Positions 9,301-17,028 are shown, numbered from the stretch's first letter. The stretch: 43,185 bases of DNA from Candidatus Poribacteria bacterium (GCA_028824125.1 JAPPES010000101.1:1-43185), one strand, 5' to 3'. Notes: a model not told the origin generated them from the letters alone. Numbers and translations: made by a program.

Positions 9301-9401
9301 AGATTTCCGACATCAAGTGCTTTCCAATCTTCTCCTGCATTTACTGATAGGGCAGTAAATGCTAAGACCGTCCATAAAAGACTAAATCTTACTAATTTCA
9401 T
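6366..9401 (-). CDS. large secreted protein with C-terminal FlgD-like/T9SS-type domain
   Basis: A 1011-residue secreted protein. Signal peptide at residues 1-22 (ends SVNAG). The N-terminal third (WWPAGTNDSYIYEGDIWIG, then GLVLGLEIEVNGFQW and FFILEYNVKN) resembles cell-surface proteins of FCB-group bacteria. A fibronectin-III-like region starts near residue 360 (YPGDGQVSLLWES). The final 110 residues contain VVPNPYFV, IRIYTLVGELVREI and LASGVYIFYVEA, the pattern of FlgD-Ig-like/type A sorting domains recognised by type IX secretion. Excellent ribosome site GGAGG 5 nt before ATG. First gene of the operon with the PorV-like protein, suggesting cargo plus barrel partner. Molecular function unknown. 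Confidence 0.85.
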   Translation of the reverse strand: MKLVRFSLLWTVLAFTALSVNAGEDWKALDVGNLSSAIFNTAVVGYPENPTQYPSGWWPAGTNDSYIYEGDIWIGAKKNGEVGVAEADGRQSEIWPIDYLDPALYPEGKRDQVISNKPGVTTKGTPTGQSIRFKCADTNPNANKGLVLGLEIEVNGFQWSYAPLYDFFILEYNVKNVGEDTLEDVFMAFRYDVDVSSNETGTASYSADDFVALDQTPDGLNPDGHPNRYLSYGYSNASAPGYIGLRVLDAYVGDDSADAAAKIPFIAHKRITINTDPTTDAEKYALISTPGVEPLPANYDDQRFIQSYGPIESFAPGETFNVIIAVAIGEGLAGLQASSDWAQKLYDDEYVAPAPPPSPMVTAYPGDGQVSLLWESAGRWVDNGVNKSIEEYVDVTDPEKIFEGYRVYRRDTAYDQNTGDPVQDWELLMEFDKPSATGNFFTVSHVGKQSDAIIESMGDEPFFAAFFKSATYAIKFNSSTSFEVINTTLWEVMEYNAEFENGGGYVVIDSDTGEPYPDGTYRSGAPIYFGGLYVKITDGPSGPPVAGDIFRVVSTPSQALGEDVGIKNFFSDTGLTNGIQYTYAVTSYDTGNPKKGLPAMESSQIETMVHVVPRAHPAGYKEPSAEVDPAGKVAVTVEPMVLAPDKVTGHEYKIVWYGVEFVDKRKNKQERLPQAYITGIDYQPPAYEIVDTTTNQTVVERQTFDWYDPPHGEAVEVLSPMFDGVILKLTGVDVSYVSPTANSIIEVKLTQGSVTGWSVDIQNEAHSRITTTGPNVWWSTYYRPHTYSITFTDDTHVKVVDEDTNTEIPFKEEQADGYAIRTAAGWQDEYKREDTPDLFHIYISGAYVYIFDPNSEISAGDVFTVEMGGVAAPQDGDELLLTTQGESLAAEDIKTDLGKIRVVPNPYFVTNRAVISEGTDKVFFTHLPPRCTIRIYTLVGELVREIKHESNTPFNPDERLAQGDKGGTAEFDLLNRYNQALASGVYIFYVEAQDENNEVIGNKIGRFAIIR

Positions 9402-9440
9402 ATTTTACCTCCATATTGTGGGGTGTGATGACAAATCGCT

Positions 9441-9470
9441 AATACTGAAATCTTAACGATTTTCAGTATT
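9441..9470. promoter_or_regulatory. dyad and promoter-like boxes upstream of the PorV-operon
   Basis: Perfect 10-bp inverted repeat AATACTGAAA (9441-9450) / TTTCAGTATT (9461-9470), 40 bp before the start of the 1011-aa gene: an operator or leader-hairpin candidate. On the minus strand TATAAT (9468-9473), with TGGACA 16 bp before it (9490-9495), would make a promoter that straddles the junction with the beta element. Confidence 0.45.
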
Positions 9471-9471
9471 A

Positions 9472-9593
9472 TAGTGAAATTCAAAAATATGTCCACACTC
9501 CCTGGTCGGTGCGGTTTCTAACCACATGATTTACACAGGTTCGGTTAGGAAACCGAACCTACCGTCGGGTCCAAGTAATTATGGATTTTACTA
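9472..9593. mobile_element. MITE-like element, family beta, copy 1
   Basis: Ends TAGTGAAATTC and GGATTTTACTA are inverted repeats, flanked by TA on both sides (9470-9471, 9594-9595), a mariner/IS630-style footprint. The 122-bp interior carries a family A palindrome (9537-9560). Bases 9596-9738 are AT-rich with nothing recognisable. Confidence 0.75.
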
Positions 9594-9738
9594 TAAAACA
9601 ATTTACCCAAAAATTTCTTTTGTTACGGCACGCGGAGCGTGCCTACTACTTTTAATTTATGCCGCTATTTATTTACTCTATATAATTCTTATGTGCGTAT
9701 TATACCATAACAACGGGATGGCACTTCAGAAAATTTAG

Positions 9739-11580
9739 TCATTCTGTTTCCGTGATTTCATAAATGCGATACCTCTGTTTCTGATTATCTCCGATATCTA
9801 CCTCGCCTTCAATAAGCAGCGGATAACTGTACTCAGTTTCTTTAACAGAAAAAAGATAAGGAATTGCTCCTGCTGCACGCGCTTCTCTTGCTTGTAGAGC
9901 AAAATTGCGTGGTGCTTTCGCATGAACGTTATTAATCTGGTAGGTTGACCGGTCAGCGTAATACATCAAGTCAAAGTGGGCACCAGTGCGTTCATCGTCA
10001 AGAAAGAAACACGCATTTTCGGGCAACTCACGTTGGATACGTTCACCACTTACTACATATAGCGGAATTTGTGCATTACGTTGTGTAACTTTGTATGCTG
10101 CTTCAACAAAACTCACTGTGTAAAATATAACAATTACGAGTGCTACATAACGAACACAGACCCATACCCAGCTTTGCCAATCTCTTTGACGTATTAGAAA
10201 ATATATTCCAATAAATAGACCGAGTAAAATACTAAATCCAATGAGTTGTTCTGTGATCCAGAAATGTCTATGCATAAAAGGTGCGAAACTCTTGATCCAA
10301 TCAATCGGAAGAACATTGCGAATTTGGATACGGCCATTAGTTTTTGTTGCTAAAGTAGTGATACTAACAATAGACAGCATTGAGGCACCCCAAATTGCTG
10401 TGTAAAGCCAATCCCGTCTTTGCCATGCCTTGCTAATGACCGCTGCCATACAAATCAGTAAGGGTGGCACAGCAATCATCGTCGCCGATGGTGTTTTTGT
10501 CTCTGCGAGTACGTGCGGAACAATGACACCGATAGCCCATGCTAATACAAATAGTTCCGGTAATCGCCAACGTTTGAACATTATTACAAGCAAACACAAC
10601 ACAATAGCAAAAAGTGCGGCATAAAAAAACGGATAAAACAGCGGCATATATTCAAATAGAGGTCTATCCCAACTTGCTTTCCATCCTTCAATGTTTGTGT
10701 TAAGATGTTCAAGAACCCGTCTGTGTTCCCATATATATTCCCGAGGGTATTTTATTAAACAATAGACTGCCCAAGGCGCGACAGTCCCGATACCAACAAG
10801 AAGAAGCAACCCAACATCTTTGAGTCGAATTCGCGCTTCTTTTTGATCTGACATAAGATAATCCGACTCTTGCATATCATCAGAAGATTCCCTAAGCATT
10901 CGAATTCTGTGTTTGTACCATTCTACAAACCATACGACAAACGCAATACCAAAAGTGATAAGTGCCAGATAACTTTTTGAGAGATAGGCGAGCCCCATCG
11001 CTATACCCGACAAAATATAATTTCTACGTTTGCCACTCCGAATTCCCCGAAGCAAAAACCAACACGACACTTGAACCCAGAGCAGCAGCGCGATATCAAT
11101 GTGATCCGAAAAGCGATAGCCGTGAACAGATTCAAACAGAAACGGATTAAACGCCTGAAGAAATGCTGCAATAAGACCTGCCCGTTTATCAAAAAGATCA
11201 GAAGCGATTCTATATGTCAACCAGGCTGACAAAACAAGACTAATGGCAGACGGTAAGCGAAGCGCAAAAGCATTGATACCAAAAATAAAATGTGATAGAC
11301 AGATTTTCCACATGGCAACAGGCGGTTTATGTAGCCATATATGGTTCCCTCCCCAATTCTTATAATCATATTCCAGCCACGGTTGGTCATATAACGTGAA
11401 CTTTAACGGATGTTTCGTCAAATTCCGCGCGACCATCGCGTGGAAACCTTCGTCCCAATAGTGAATCTTGCTATGTCCAAGGTTACGCAACACCAAGCTA
11501 AAGGATGCTATCAGAATACAAAATAGAATGATTTTTATTGATATGGATTTACTTTCTGCGTACGAGTTATCGGAAATCAT
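9739..11580 (-). CDS. GT39/ArnT-like membrane glycosyltransferase
   Basis: A 613-residue polytopic inner-membrane protein of the dolichyl-phosphate-mannose mannosyltransferase/ArnT type, which moves a sugar from a polyprenyl-phosphate donor to lipid or protein on the periplasmic side. After a first membrane helix (about residues 15-33) comes HYWDEGFHAM, with the conserved Asp43-Glu44, then the loop motif WLHKPPVAMW. About ten hydrophobic segments follow, and a soluble C-terminal part (about residues 510-613). Length is typical. It lies 56 bp downstream of the small membrane protein gene, probably in one transcription unit. Acceptor unknown. Confidence 0.88.
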   Translation of the reverse strand: MISDNSYAESKSISIKIILFCILIASFSLVLRNLGHSKIHYWDEGFHAMVARNLTKHPLKFTLYDQPWLEYDYKNWGGNHIWLHKPPVAMWKICLSHFIFGINAFALRLPSAISLVLSAWLTYRIASDLFDKRAGLIAAFLQAFNPFLFESVHGYRFSDHIDIALLLWVQVSCWFLLRGIRSGKRRNYILSGIAMGLAYLSKSYLALITFGIAFVVWFVEWYKHRIRMLRESSDDMQESDYLMSDQKEARIRLKDVGLLLLVGIGTVAPWAVYCLIKYPREYIWEHRRVLEHLNTNIEGWKASWDRPLFEYMPLFYPFFYAALFAIVLCLLVIMFKRWRLPELFVLAWAIGVIVPHVLAETKTPSATMIAVPPLLICMAAVISKAWQRRDWLYTAIWGASMLSIVSITTLATKTNGRIQIRNVLPIDWIKSFAPFMHRHFWITEQLIGFSILLGLFIGIYFLIRQRDWQSWVWVCVRYVALVIVIFYTVSFVEAAYKVTQRNAQIPLYVVSGERIQRELPENACFFLDDERTGAHFDLMYYADRSTYQINNVHAKAPRNFALQAREARAAGAIPYLFSVKETEYSYPLLIEGEVDIGDNQKQRYRIYEITETE

Positions 11581-11636
11581 CGGTTATATCCTGAGTGTCT
11601 GAAATGGCAATACCCTTTTCACAGTCTTCGGTATTT

Positions 11637-12275
11637 TTAAAGGATTTTTGGGAATAAAAACACCATCCCAATTCCACCAACAACCATTAGTCCTCCCATA
11701 ACCACATAGAAAATACAAGTGGTGAGTTTTATTGGTGCGGATGACATGCTAAAATGCTTGTTCATTTCAGCGACTATTTCTGTAAGCAGCGAACGGTGTT
11801 CACGTTGCTTAACTTTAATCATGCCAGATCCCAACCAAGACTGAATAGAAACTTGTAGGTCGGCATCAATAGATGTTAAGCGCATGGTAGAAAGGGTTTC
11901 TTCATAAGGCAACTGAAGTTTTTCAAGAGCGTTGAGGAGTGCTTCCCGAAACGACGTATCGGTAACGCCATAAGCAACGTAGCCCTTCAATGCAAAACAC
12001 ATCATTACAAGAATAACTGTAAATATCGCAGGATTTAACCATTCCATCAAATCCATTTCTGTGAGATCCATGTCAGGTAACGCAAAATAGAAAGGCAGTA
12101 AAATGATTGGGATAAACGTCACAAACATGAGTGCAAGCAGCCAGCTATTTGAGAGTAAAAAAGGACGCTTGGTCAAGATACCTCGCAGCCCGATTACCAA
12201 GAAAAAGGCTGCCAAAAGTCCAAACATAATTGGGAACACAATTGAAAACACTGTGATGTAGAAATCGGTGTCCAT
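11637..12275 (-). CDS. hypothetical four-helix membrane protein
   Basis: A 212-residue inner-membrane protein that I do not recognise. Hydrophobic segments lie at about residues 5-32, 42-68, 78-104 and 182-210. A charged soluble stretch between helices 3 and 4 (about residues 108-178) contains ALEKLQLPYEETLSTMRL and SIDADLQVSIQSWLGSG. Ribosome site AGGAG 7 nt before the ATG. It sits 41 bp after the dehydrogenase and before the glycosyltransferase, so all three are probably cotranscribed. Confidence 0.75.
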   Translation of the reverse strand: MDTDFYITVFSIVFPIMFGLLAAFFLVIGLRGILTKRPFLLSNSWLLALMFVTFIPIILLPFYFALPDMDLTEMDLMEWLNPAIFTVILVMMCFALKGYVAYGVTDTSFREALLNALEKLQLPYEETLSTMRLTSIDADLQVSIQSWLGSGMIKVKQREHRSLLTEIVAEMNKHFSMSSAPIKLTTCIFYVVMGGLMVVGGIGMVFLFPKIL

Positions 12276-12316
12276 CTATTTTCTCCTACGGCTTACGTAA
12301 AAGTTATCAGTTTCAC

Positions 12317-13318
12317 TTATACCCACCCATCCTCAATCATCAATGTTAATGGGGACTCCATCTCTTCCATAGGCAGCCGAATTCGACGGCGTTTCCGAGA
12401 TGACTCATAAATTGCCATGAGCAGTTCGAGGGTGGCATATCCGCAATGTCCGCTTGAGCGATGTTCTCGGTCTTCTTCAATGGCGTTAATTAGGTCCCGC
12501 ACAGGGGTAATTTCGGAAGTTAGTTCCGGTGTCGCCCATTCGCCACCAGTCTCTTGGTTACGGAAACGGATGCCCGGTCCGCCTGGGGCAGCGAGTTCAA
12601 TTTCGCCTTCTGTGCCGTAGCAGTAGATGTGATGATAACCTGGAGCGGTATCGTTGCCTGATTCAATGATGCCTCGGACATTGTCTTCAAACTTGAAGTA
12701 GCCGATTGCGAAATCCTCGGAGTGTAGATCGTATTTGGTCGGTGTACCGATCCGTTCAATCTGCCCTATCACCCAACTGACAGGACGGTCGCCGTAGATA
12801 TACAGCATAAGGTCAACGGTATGTGTAGCATTGTCCTTCAGGTCACCACCGCCACAGATACCGTGAATACGAAAGATGTCGCCAATAACACCGTCGGCAA
12901 TCATCTGTTGCGCATGCTGATAGGGCGCGCTAAACCGAACCTGATGGTCAATTGCCAACTTCACACCGTGCTGTGAACACACCTCAAGCATTGCCCGTCC
13001 TTGTCCGAGATTTTCCGCCATCGGTTTTTCAGACAGAATGCCTTTGACACCGTGTTTCGCTGTTTCAACCACAATCGGTGCATGGTGTTTTGGACGTGTA
13101 CAAACTGACACCAAATCAATGTCTTCTGTCTCAAGCATCTCAATATAATCGGTGTAATGTTTCTCTACCTCGTACCTTTCACCATAAGCTTTTAGACGCT
13201 CTTTGTCAATATCTGCAATTGCAGTTATCTCCGCCCTCGGTTCGTTCACATACCATCCGGCGTGCATGTGAGAAATGCCACCGCAACCGATGATTGCAAC
13301 CTTATAATTTTTGTCCAT
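12317..13318 (-). CDS. Gfo/Idh/MocA-family oxidoreductase, second copy
   Basis: A 333-residue NAD(P)-dependent dehydrogenase. Rossmann motif GCGGIS near residue 11; LSEKPMAEN around residue 97; DNATHTVDLMLY supplies the catalytic-region His, unlike the Tyr version at 252-1310. No signal peptide. GAGGA stands 7 nt before the ATG. First gene of a likely operon with a membrane protein and a glycosyltransferase; whether they share a sugar pathway cannot be told. Confidence 0.93.
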   Translation of the reverse strand: MDKNYKVAIIGCGGISHMHAGWYVNEPRAEITAIADIDKERLKAYGERYEVEKHYTDYIEMLETEDIDLVSVCTRPKHHAPIVVETAKHGVKGILSEKPMAENLGQGRAMLEVCSQHGVKLAIDHQVRFSAPYQHAQQMIADGVIGDIFRIHGICGGGDLKDNATHTVDLMLYIYGDRPVSWVIGQIERIGTPTKYDLHSEDFAIGYFKFEDNVRGIIESGNDTAPGYHHIYCYGTEGEIELAAPGGPGIRFRNQETGGEWATPELTSEITPVRDLINAIEEDREHRSSGHCGYATLELLMAIYESSRKRRRIRLPMEEMESPLTLMIEDGWV

Positions 13319-13398
13319 AGAATATTCCTCTTTTTTCAGCAGTTAAGCCGACATTTAGGACGCTCCTTGATGTAAAAATTTGCAACCTAATCGCCATA

Positions 13399-13427
13399 AG
13401 TATAGCATTTGTTTGAATTATCGTCAA
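13399..13427 (-). promoter_or_regulatory. sigma70-like promoter for the 13318-9739 operon
   Basis: Minus strand: TTGACG (13422-13427), 17-bp spacer, TATACT (13399-13404), about 80 bp before the dehydrogenase start. Confidence 0.6.
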
Positions 13428-13490
13428 ACAAAATTAACCTGTATATCAGAGGCATTCAATTGTCGATTTTCGCTATTGTTGGAGGGGTTT

Positions 13491-13573
13491 GATGAAGTTT
13501 AAATAAATATTTCGGTAATTTGGCGAGGTTAGGAAACCTCGCCAATGTCCAAGTAATTATGGATTTCACTATA
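13491..13573. repeat. composite of gamma-end, family A palindrome and beta-end
   Basis: A gamma-type end (TGAAGTTTAAATAAATATTT) runs into palindrome GGCGAGGTT..AACCTCGCC (13522-13543) and then the beta-type right end (GATTTCACTATA). No matching opposite end of either family is present, so this is a truncated or chimeric element. Confidence 0.6.
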
Positions 13574-13635
13574 ATTACGACTTGTGCCAGTTAACTAATT
13601 GTTTTCGTTATTTTCACAAATATTAGATATTGTCA

Positions 13636-13718
13636 TATAAACATATCGTCCCTACGGGACTAAAGAGGGCGTTTATTTCGTTTTTCTATAAACATATCGT
13701 CCCTACGGGACTGAAGAG
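13636..13718 (+). repeat. two tandem copies of a 32-bp unit, family G
   Basis: Units at 13636-13667 and 13687-13718 begin TATAAACATATCGTCCCTAC and end ACTRAAGAG, and differ at one base. The 19-bp spacer GTTTATTTCG.. is shared with copies at 38030-38079, and a complementary copy is at 37902-37933. The core GTCCCTACGGGAC is a perfect palindrome. Too few units and too widely scattered to be CRISPR. Confidence 0.85.
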
Positions 13719-13871
13719 CATATCAACAATAGGAAACACGGACAAAACATTCTGCTTATGTGAAATAATATTTTACCAAAAGTTATTTAGCACAACTCGT
13801 TATAATTGTAATTCGCTATCGTGTCCCATAGCCTACCTTCAATAGCGAAACTATTGCAACAAAAAGACTAT

Positions 13872-13900
13872 TTGACAATTGCAGAATTAAGGTATACAAT
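13872..13900 (+). promoter_or_regulatory. sigma70-like promoter for the Cache-like lipoprotein
   Basis: TTGACA (13872-13877), 17-bp spacer, TACAAT (13895-13900), about 58 bp before the TTG start. Confidence 0.7.
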
Positions 13901-13957
13901 TAAGGTATAAACACTTTTATAGCAATAAATTGCTTTTAACAAATAAGGAGTTACAAA

Positions 13958-14482
13958 TTGAAGAATTTTTTGATAATGCTGCTTATGTTAGGATTTGCAG
14001 CTATTAGCATTACCGGGTGTGAAAAGAAAATGGTGGATTCCATGATGGATGTTGCTAAACCATCAGAGACACCAACAAAGGATAATCCTGAGGCGTATAC
14101 AGTCGCCTTAGTACAAGCAGCGATTGACCTCTACAAAACAGGAGGCGTCGATGCAGTTGCAGCTTATCACAACGACCCTGCAAATATTGACGGTCAATGG
14201 TATGTGTTTATCACAGATGAAAACGACCATTTTATCGCGCACGCGCTAAGACCAGATCTCGTAGGCACAGATCTTAAGGATGTTGAATGGCTTGCTGAAG
14301 ATGTTGAACGTCATGATGGATCGACTTTGGGGGCAAAAATCGCTCAGGCAACAGAGGCAGGGCTATGGATTGAGTACTTGTGGCCCAATCCAGAAAGTGG
14401 CGCAAATGAGCAAAAACGCACTTGGGCAATCCGATATGACGGATATCTCTTCGGTTCCGGGTATTACACCATTTCTAATTGA
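13958..14482 (+). CDS. Cache-domain-like lipoprotein
   Basis: A 174-residue predicted lipoprotein: hydrophobic signal with lipobox ITGC (Cys21). The mature part resembles a single Cache domain: ALVQAAIDLYK, then VAAYHNDPANIDGQWYVFIT, HFIAHALRPDLVGTDL and FGSGYYTI. Such domains normally bind small ligands in front of a chemoreceptor, kinase or cyclase, but here there is no signalling domain, so it may be a free-standing periplasmic or surface sensor or binding subunit. The start is TTG: AAGGAG lies 7 nt upstream and no nearby ATG gives the signal. Monocistronic, with its own promoter. Confidence 0.8.
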   Translation: MKNFLIMLLMLGFAAISITGCEKKMVDSMMDVAKPSETPTKDNPEAYTVALVQAAIDLYKTGGVDAVAAYHNDPANIDGQWYVFITDENDHFIAHALRPDLVGTDLKDVEWLAEDVERHDGSTLGAKIAQATEAGLWIEYLWPNPESGANEQKRTWAIRYDGYLFGSGYYTISN

Positions 14483-14566
14483 TAACGTCTCACGGTAGGT
14501 GGGGAATGCTCTATGGCATTCCCCGTATGACATCAATCCGAGATAAGGTGTTTTTGGTAAGATAAT

Positions 14567-14725
14567 CCAAGCTGCTACCTATAAGATTTTAGACACACAG
14601 ACACCATTTTTAATAGAGAACAGTTCATTATTCGTGAAATATCGTAGCACGGGGAATGCCATTGGGCGAATGCGCGTATGGCATTCGCCATGATTCATAC
14701 CGTTGATTTCACTTTCAGTTTGCGC
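14567..14725. repeat. two adjacent dispersed repeats (families I and J)
   Basis: 14567-14648 matches 39083-39166 over roughly 80 bp (CTGCTACCTATAAG.., TTTAATAGAGAA..). 14640-14725 matches 4968-5045 in inverted orientation (ATTCATACCGTTGATTTCAC). Neither codes for a convincing protein. 14483-14566 holds only a GGGGAATGC / GCATTCCCC hairpin (about 14500-14525). Confidence 0.7.
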
Positions 14726-14743
14726 CCTTTTGACACAAACTAA

Positions 14744-14870
14744 ATGAAGATTAAATAAATATTTCGGTAAGGGGACGAGGTTAGGAAACCTCGTCAGCAG
14801 CAGGCGTACATCTCTGCTGGCGAGGTTTCCTAACCTCGCCAAATTACCCAATTTATTTTTTAATCTTCAT
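14744..14870. mobile_element. MITE-like element, family gamma
   Basis: Imperfect terminal inverted repeats of about 27 bp: ATGAAGATTAAATAAATATT at the left, complement of ATGAAGATTAAAAAATAAAT at the right. Inside are two family A palindromes in opposite orientation. Outside, ACACAAACT and AGTTTGTGC extend the symmetry. 127 bp, no coding capacity. Ends of the same kind are at 13491 and 39175. Confidence 0.7.
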
Positions 14871-14904
14871 AAAGTTTGTGCTACTATGTGGCAACTTTAG
14901 GTTA

Positions 14905-15043
14905 TAGTAAAATCTAAAAATACCTTTACATTTTCTTAAGGTTAGCGGCGTTTGTAGTCGCGCAATTCATTGCGCCTCTTATATTCAGGGTGTGTTTGAA
15001 ATCCACATAAAATAAAACGTAAAAATAATTATGGATTTTACTA
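14905..15043. mobile_element. MITE-like element, family beta, copy 2
   Basis: Ends TAGTAAAATCTAAAAATA and TAATTATGGATTTTACTA form imperfect inverted repeats, with TA on each side (14903-14904, 15044-15045). The interior carries a family C unit (14948-14986) with the palindrome GCGCAATTCATTGCGC. From 15044 to 15226 only a partial alpha-type end (AATCCGAGATTCAGAC, about 15125-15140) is seen. Confidence 0.75.
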
Positions 15044-15226
15044 TAAGATAAAGTTCCGTGTATTGTCGTCTTATGAATATCCGATAGAATGAGAATAATC
15101 CGCGAAATCTGCGTCATCCGCGTCAATCCGAGATTCAGACAGGAGAGAAGGACATTAAAGTAACAGTTATGGTGCGGTTTCCCAACCAATGCAGAATCAT
15201 GTAGAATGCTATAGCACCAATCTGTC

Positions 15227-16297
15227 TCATTTATTTTCACTGATTAGAGTTCTAATTGCCTCCACTGCCTTTTCCGTATCTTGGAGTGGGGTGCTTGAAT
15301 CATAACTTGATGTCAGTGCCTCGCCAATCTGCTGTGATAACACATCCAATGCACACTGCCTCACAATTAAATGTTGTTCCATATACGCATAGACTTTATA
15401 CCGCTTCGGTTCTCTACGTTTTTTTTGTGAAAGTGAGAGAACGATAACCTTACGTCCACTACTCGCCGCCTCACATACCATCGAAAAACTATCGGCAGTG
15501 ACAATAAGCAGATCGCTTAAGGCAAGGATGGCTTGATATGGGTCATCAAGTTCTGAAGGTGTATCAGGTTCAATAAAAAATGCACACCAGTCTACATGCG
15601 CCAGTTGTGATTTCAAGTGTTCCGTCACATCTGACGGTGTTCGACGAGAGGTTGTCACCAATATCTGAATGTTTATTTTTTTAGCGATTGCCTTGCAAAT
15701 TTCGCTCAAACGCTCAGCGTCTTCTATAGTGATAGTCTCGTGCCGATCTGTCCCACCGACAAGTATACCGATACGCCGACAGTTTGGAAGATTTAGTTTT
15801 TGTTCTAACTGTGTTCGCTCGGCATTTAGTGCCTCTGGAGATATGGGGTTTGGCACACCGATCGTTTTGCAGACATTCTTTCTGCCTTTAGCACTCTCCC
15901 ACGAAAGCATTGGCAGAATGGCAAGGTCGAAATGACGGATGCCTACAGGTGAAGGTCTACGACAAGTGACCGTTTTGGCACTAAGAATTTTGCCAAGGAG
16001 TAAATTAACCGCAGCTACGGATGATCCCGTTGAGATAACAACATCTACATCTCGAATTTGTAAAATTGCGTTGTATGCGGATGTGGTGAGGCTTGACCGA
16101 AGGAGCGTGTAGATAAACGAAGTTGGTAACGGCATGCCTCCGAAAATACACATAAAAACCCGTAACAAGTTATCGCGCCATTTAGAACGGAATTGTATCT
16201 CAAGCCATTCTTTATGACATTCAGACATTTTTTGCACAATCCCCAAAGATTGTTTGTAATGCCCCGGTTTTTTGTCACTTAAGATAACAACCTTCAT
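15227..16297 (-). CDS. ELM1/GtrOC1-family protein (Mito_fiss_Elm1-like)
   Basis: A 356-residue soluble protein with the family signature SDKKPGHYKQSLGI near residues 7-20, then VVISTGSSVAAVNLLLGK, TVTCRRPSP and a C-terminal half reading ILVGGTD and LIVTADSFSMVCEAASSGRK, a GT-B-like nucleotide-sugar-binding layout. Bacterial members are poorly characterised and thought to act in surface-polysaccharide or lipid-sugar synthesis. Its ATG overlaps the stop of the upstream lipoprotein gene by four bases (ATGA), so translation is probably coupled. Enzymatic activity unproven. Confidence 0.85.
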   Translation of the reverse strand: MKVVILSDKKPGHYKQSLGIVQKMSECHKEWLEIQFRSKWRDNLLRVFMCIFGGMPLPTSFIYTLLRSSLTTSAYNAILQIRDVDVVISTGSSVAAVNLLLGKILSAKTVTCRRPSPVGIRHFDLAILPMLSWESAKGRKNVCKTIGVPNPISPEALNAERTQLEQKLNLPNCRRIGILVGGTDRHETITIEDAERLSEICKAIAKKINIQILVTTSRRTPSDVTEHLKSQLAHVDWCAFFIEPDTPSELDDPYQAILALSDLLIVTADSFSMVCEAASSGRKVIVLSLSQKKRREPKRYKVYAYMEQHLIVRQCALDVLSQQIGEALTSSYDSSTPLQDTEKAVEAIRTLISENK

Positions 16298-17028
16298 TTT
16301 AATTTATGTTCAATTAACTCCGTAACACCGCTTCCATCTTCGATTTTGACTATACCAACGTGCGGAACAAACCAAATTGTTTGATCGCGTACAGTTAACT
16401 CCTCATGAGATAAAACGGTCTGGGCAATTTCTGTTTTATATTTGAGTTGATATGTATTCTCAAACTTTCCTGCAAGTGTTTCAATGGTCTCTTCGCTAAT
16501 TACCTCACATTTAATAATAAAATGCACCTCAAAAGGAATTTGAAGAAGAGTCAGATTTTGTAGTGTAATGTTTCCATTGACTTTTAGATTGAGAGCCTCC
16601 CACTGGGAATCGGAGGTTAAAGGTATTTGAAAGAAAAGGAGTTCCGGAGACGAAATTGGCTCAAGTGCCACATCTACCTCTAATCCTTCAAAATCATCTT
16701 TTACTAAAGTAAGAAGTTCAATTTGAATATAGCGATCTATCTTTTCAGGAACACCGAAAAAGATTTTGTTTTGGGCAACGCGGAAGAATGTCGGTTTTAG
16801 AAAATCAATTTCTGCTTCAGGAACCAGAGGGATATAGGTAAAGGCCTGGGAGTCGTTCCCGTCTGTAATTTCTCGTGTCCATTCAGATCCGTCAACGTTT
16901 CGATAGTCCCACCTGCTTCCGACCGCATCGGGGAAGTAGTTCGGTTTTGTTTCTGCAGGTTCCGGTATTTCATCAGAACCACAAGCAGATAATATCACAA
17001 TGCTGCAGAGGGTAAGAAGAAACCTCAT
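16294..17028 (-). CDS. hypothetical lipoprotein
   Basis: A 244-residue predicted lipoprotein with a short signal and lipobox LSAC (Cys16). The mature part is rich in beta-type residues, starting NYFPDAVGSRWDYRN and ending EELTVRDQTIWFVPHVGIVK. The phrase FPDAVGSRWDY is common at the start of uncharacterised lipoproteins in this kind of genome. It is 4-bp overlapped with the ELM1-family gene. No function can be assigned. The ribosome site (AGGAG) is 6 nt before ATG. Confidence 0.8.
   Translation of the reverse strand: MRFLLTLCSIVILSACGSDEIPEPAETKPNYFPDAVGSRWDYRNVDGSEWTREITDGNDSQAFTYIPLVPEAEIDFLKPTFFRVAQNKIFFGVPEKIDRYIQIELLTLVKDDFEGLEVDVALEPISSPELLFFQIPLTSDSQWEALNLKVNGNITLQNLTLLQIPFEVHFIIKCEVISEETIETLAGKFENTYQLKYKTEIAQTVLSHEELTVRDQTIWFVPHVGIVKIEDGSGVTELIEHKLK

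Noticed and set aside
13636..13718. Possible CRISPR array (two 32-bp units with a 19-bp spacer)
   Set aside because: Only two units; the spacer is itself repeated at 38030-38047, units occur singly and inverted elsewhere, and no cas gene is in the window.
13630..13845. An open frame with a repeated peptide YKHIVPTGLK
   Set aside because: The repetition comes from the two family G DNA units, not from protein repeats.
14926..15240. An open frame of about 100 codons on the minus strand
   Set aside because: It runs through the beta element and the family C unit, has no ribosome site and no protein-like composition.
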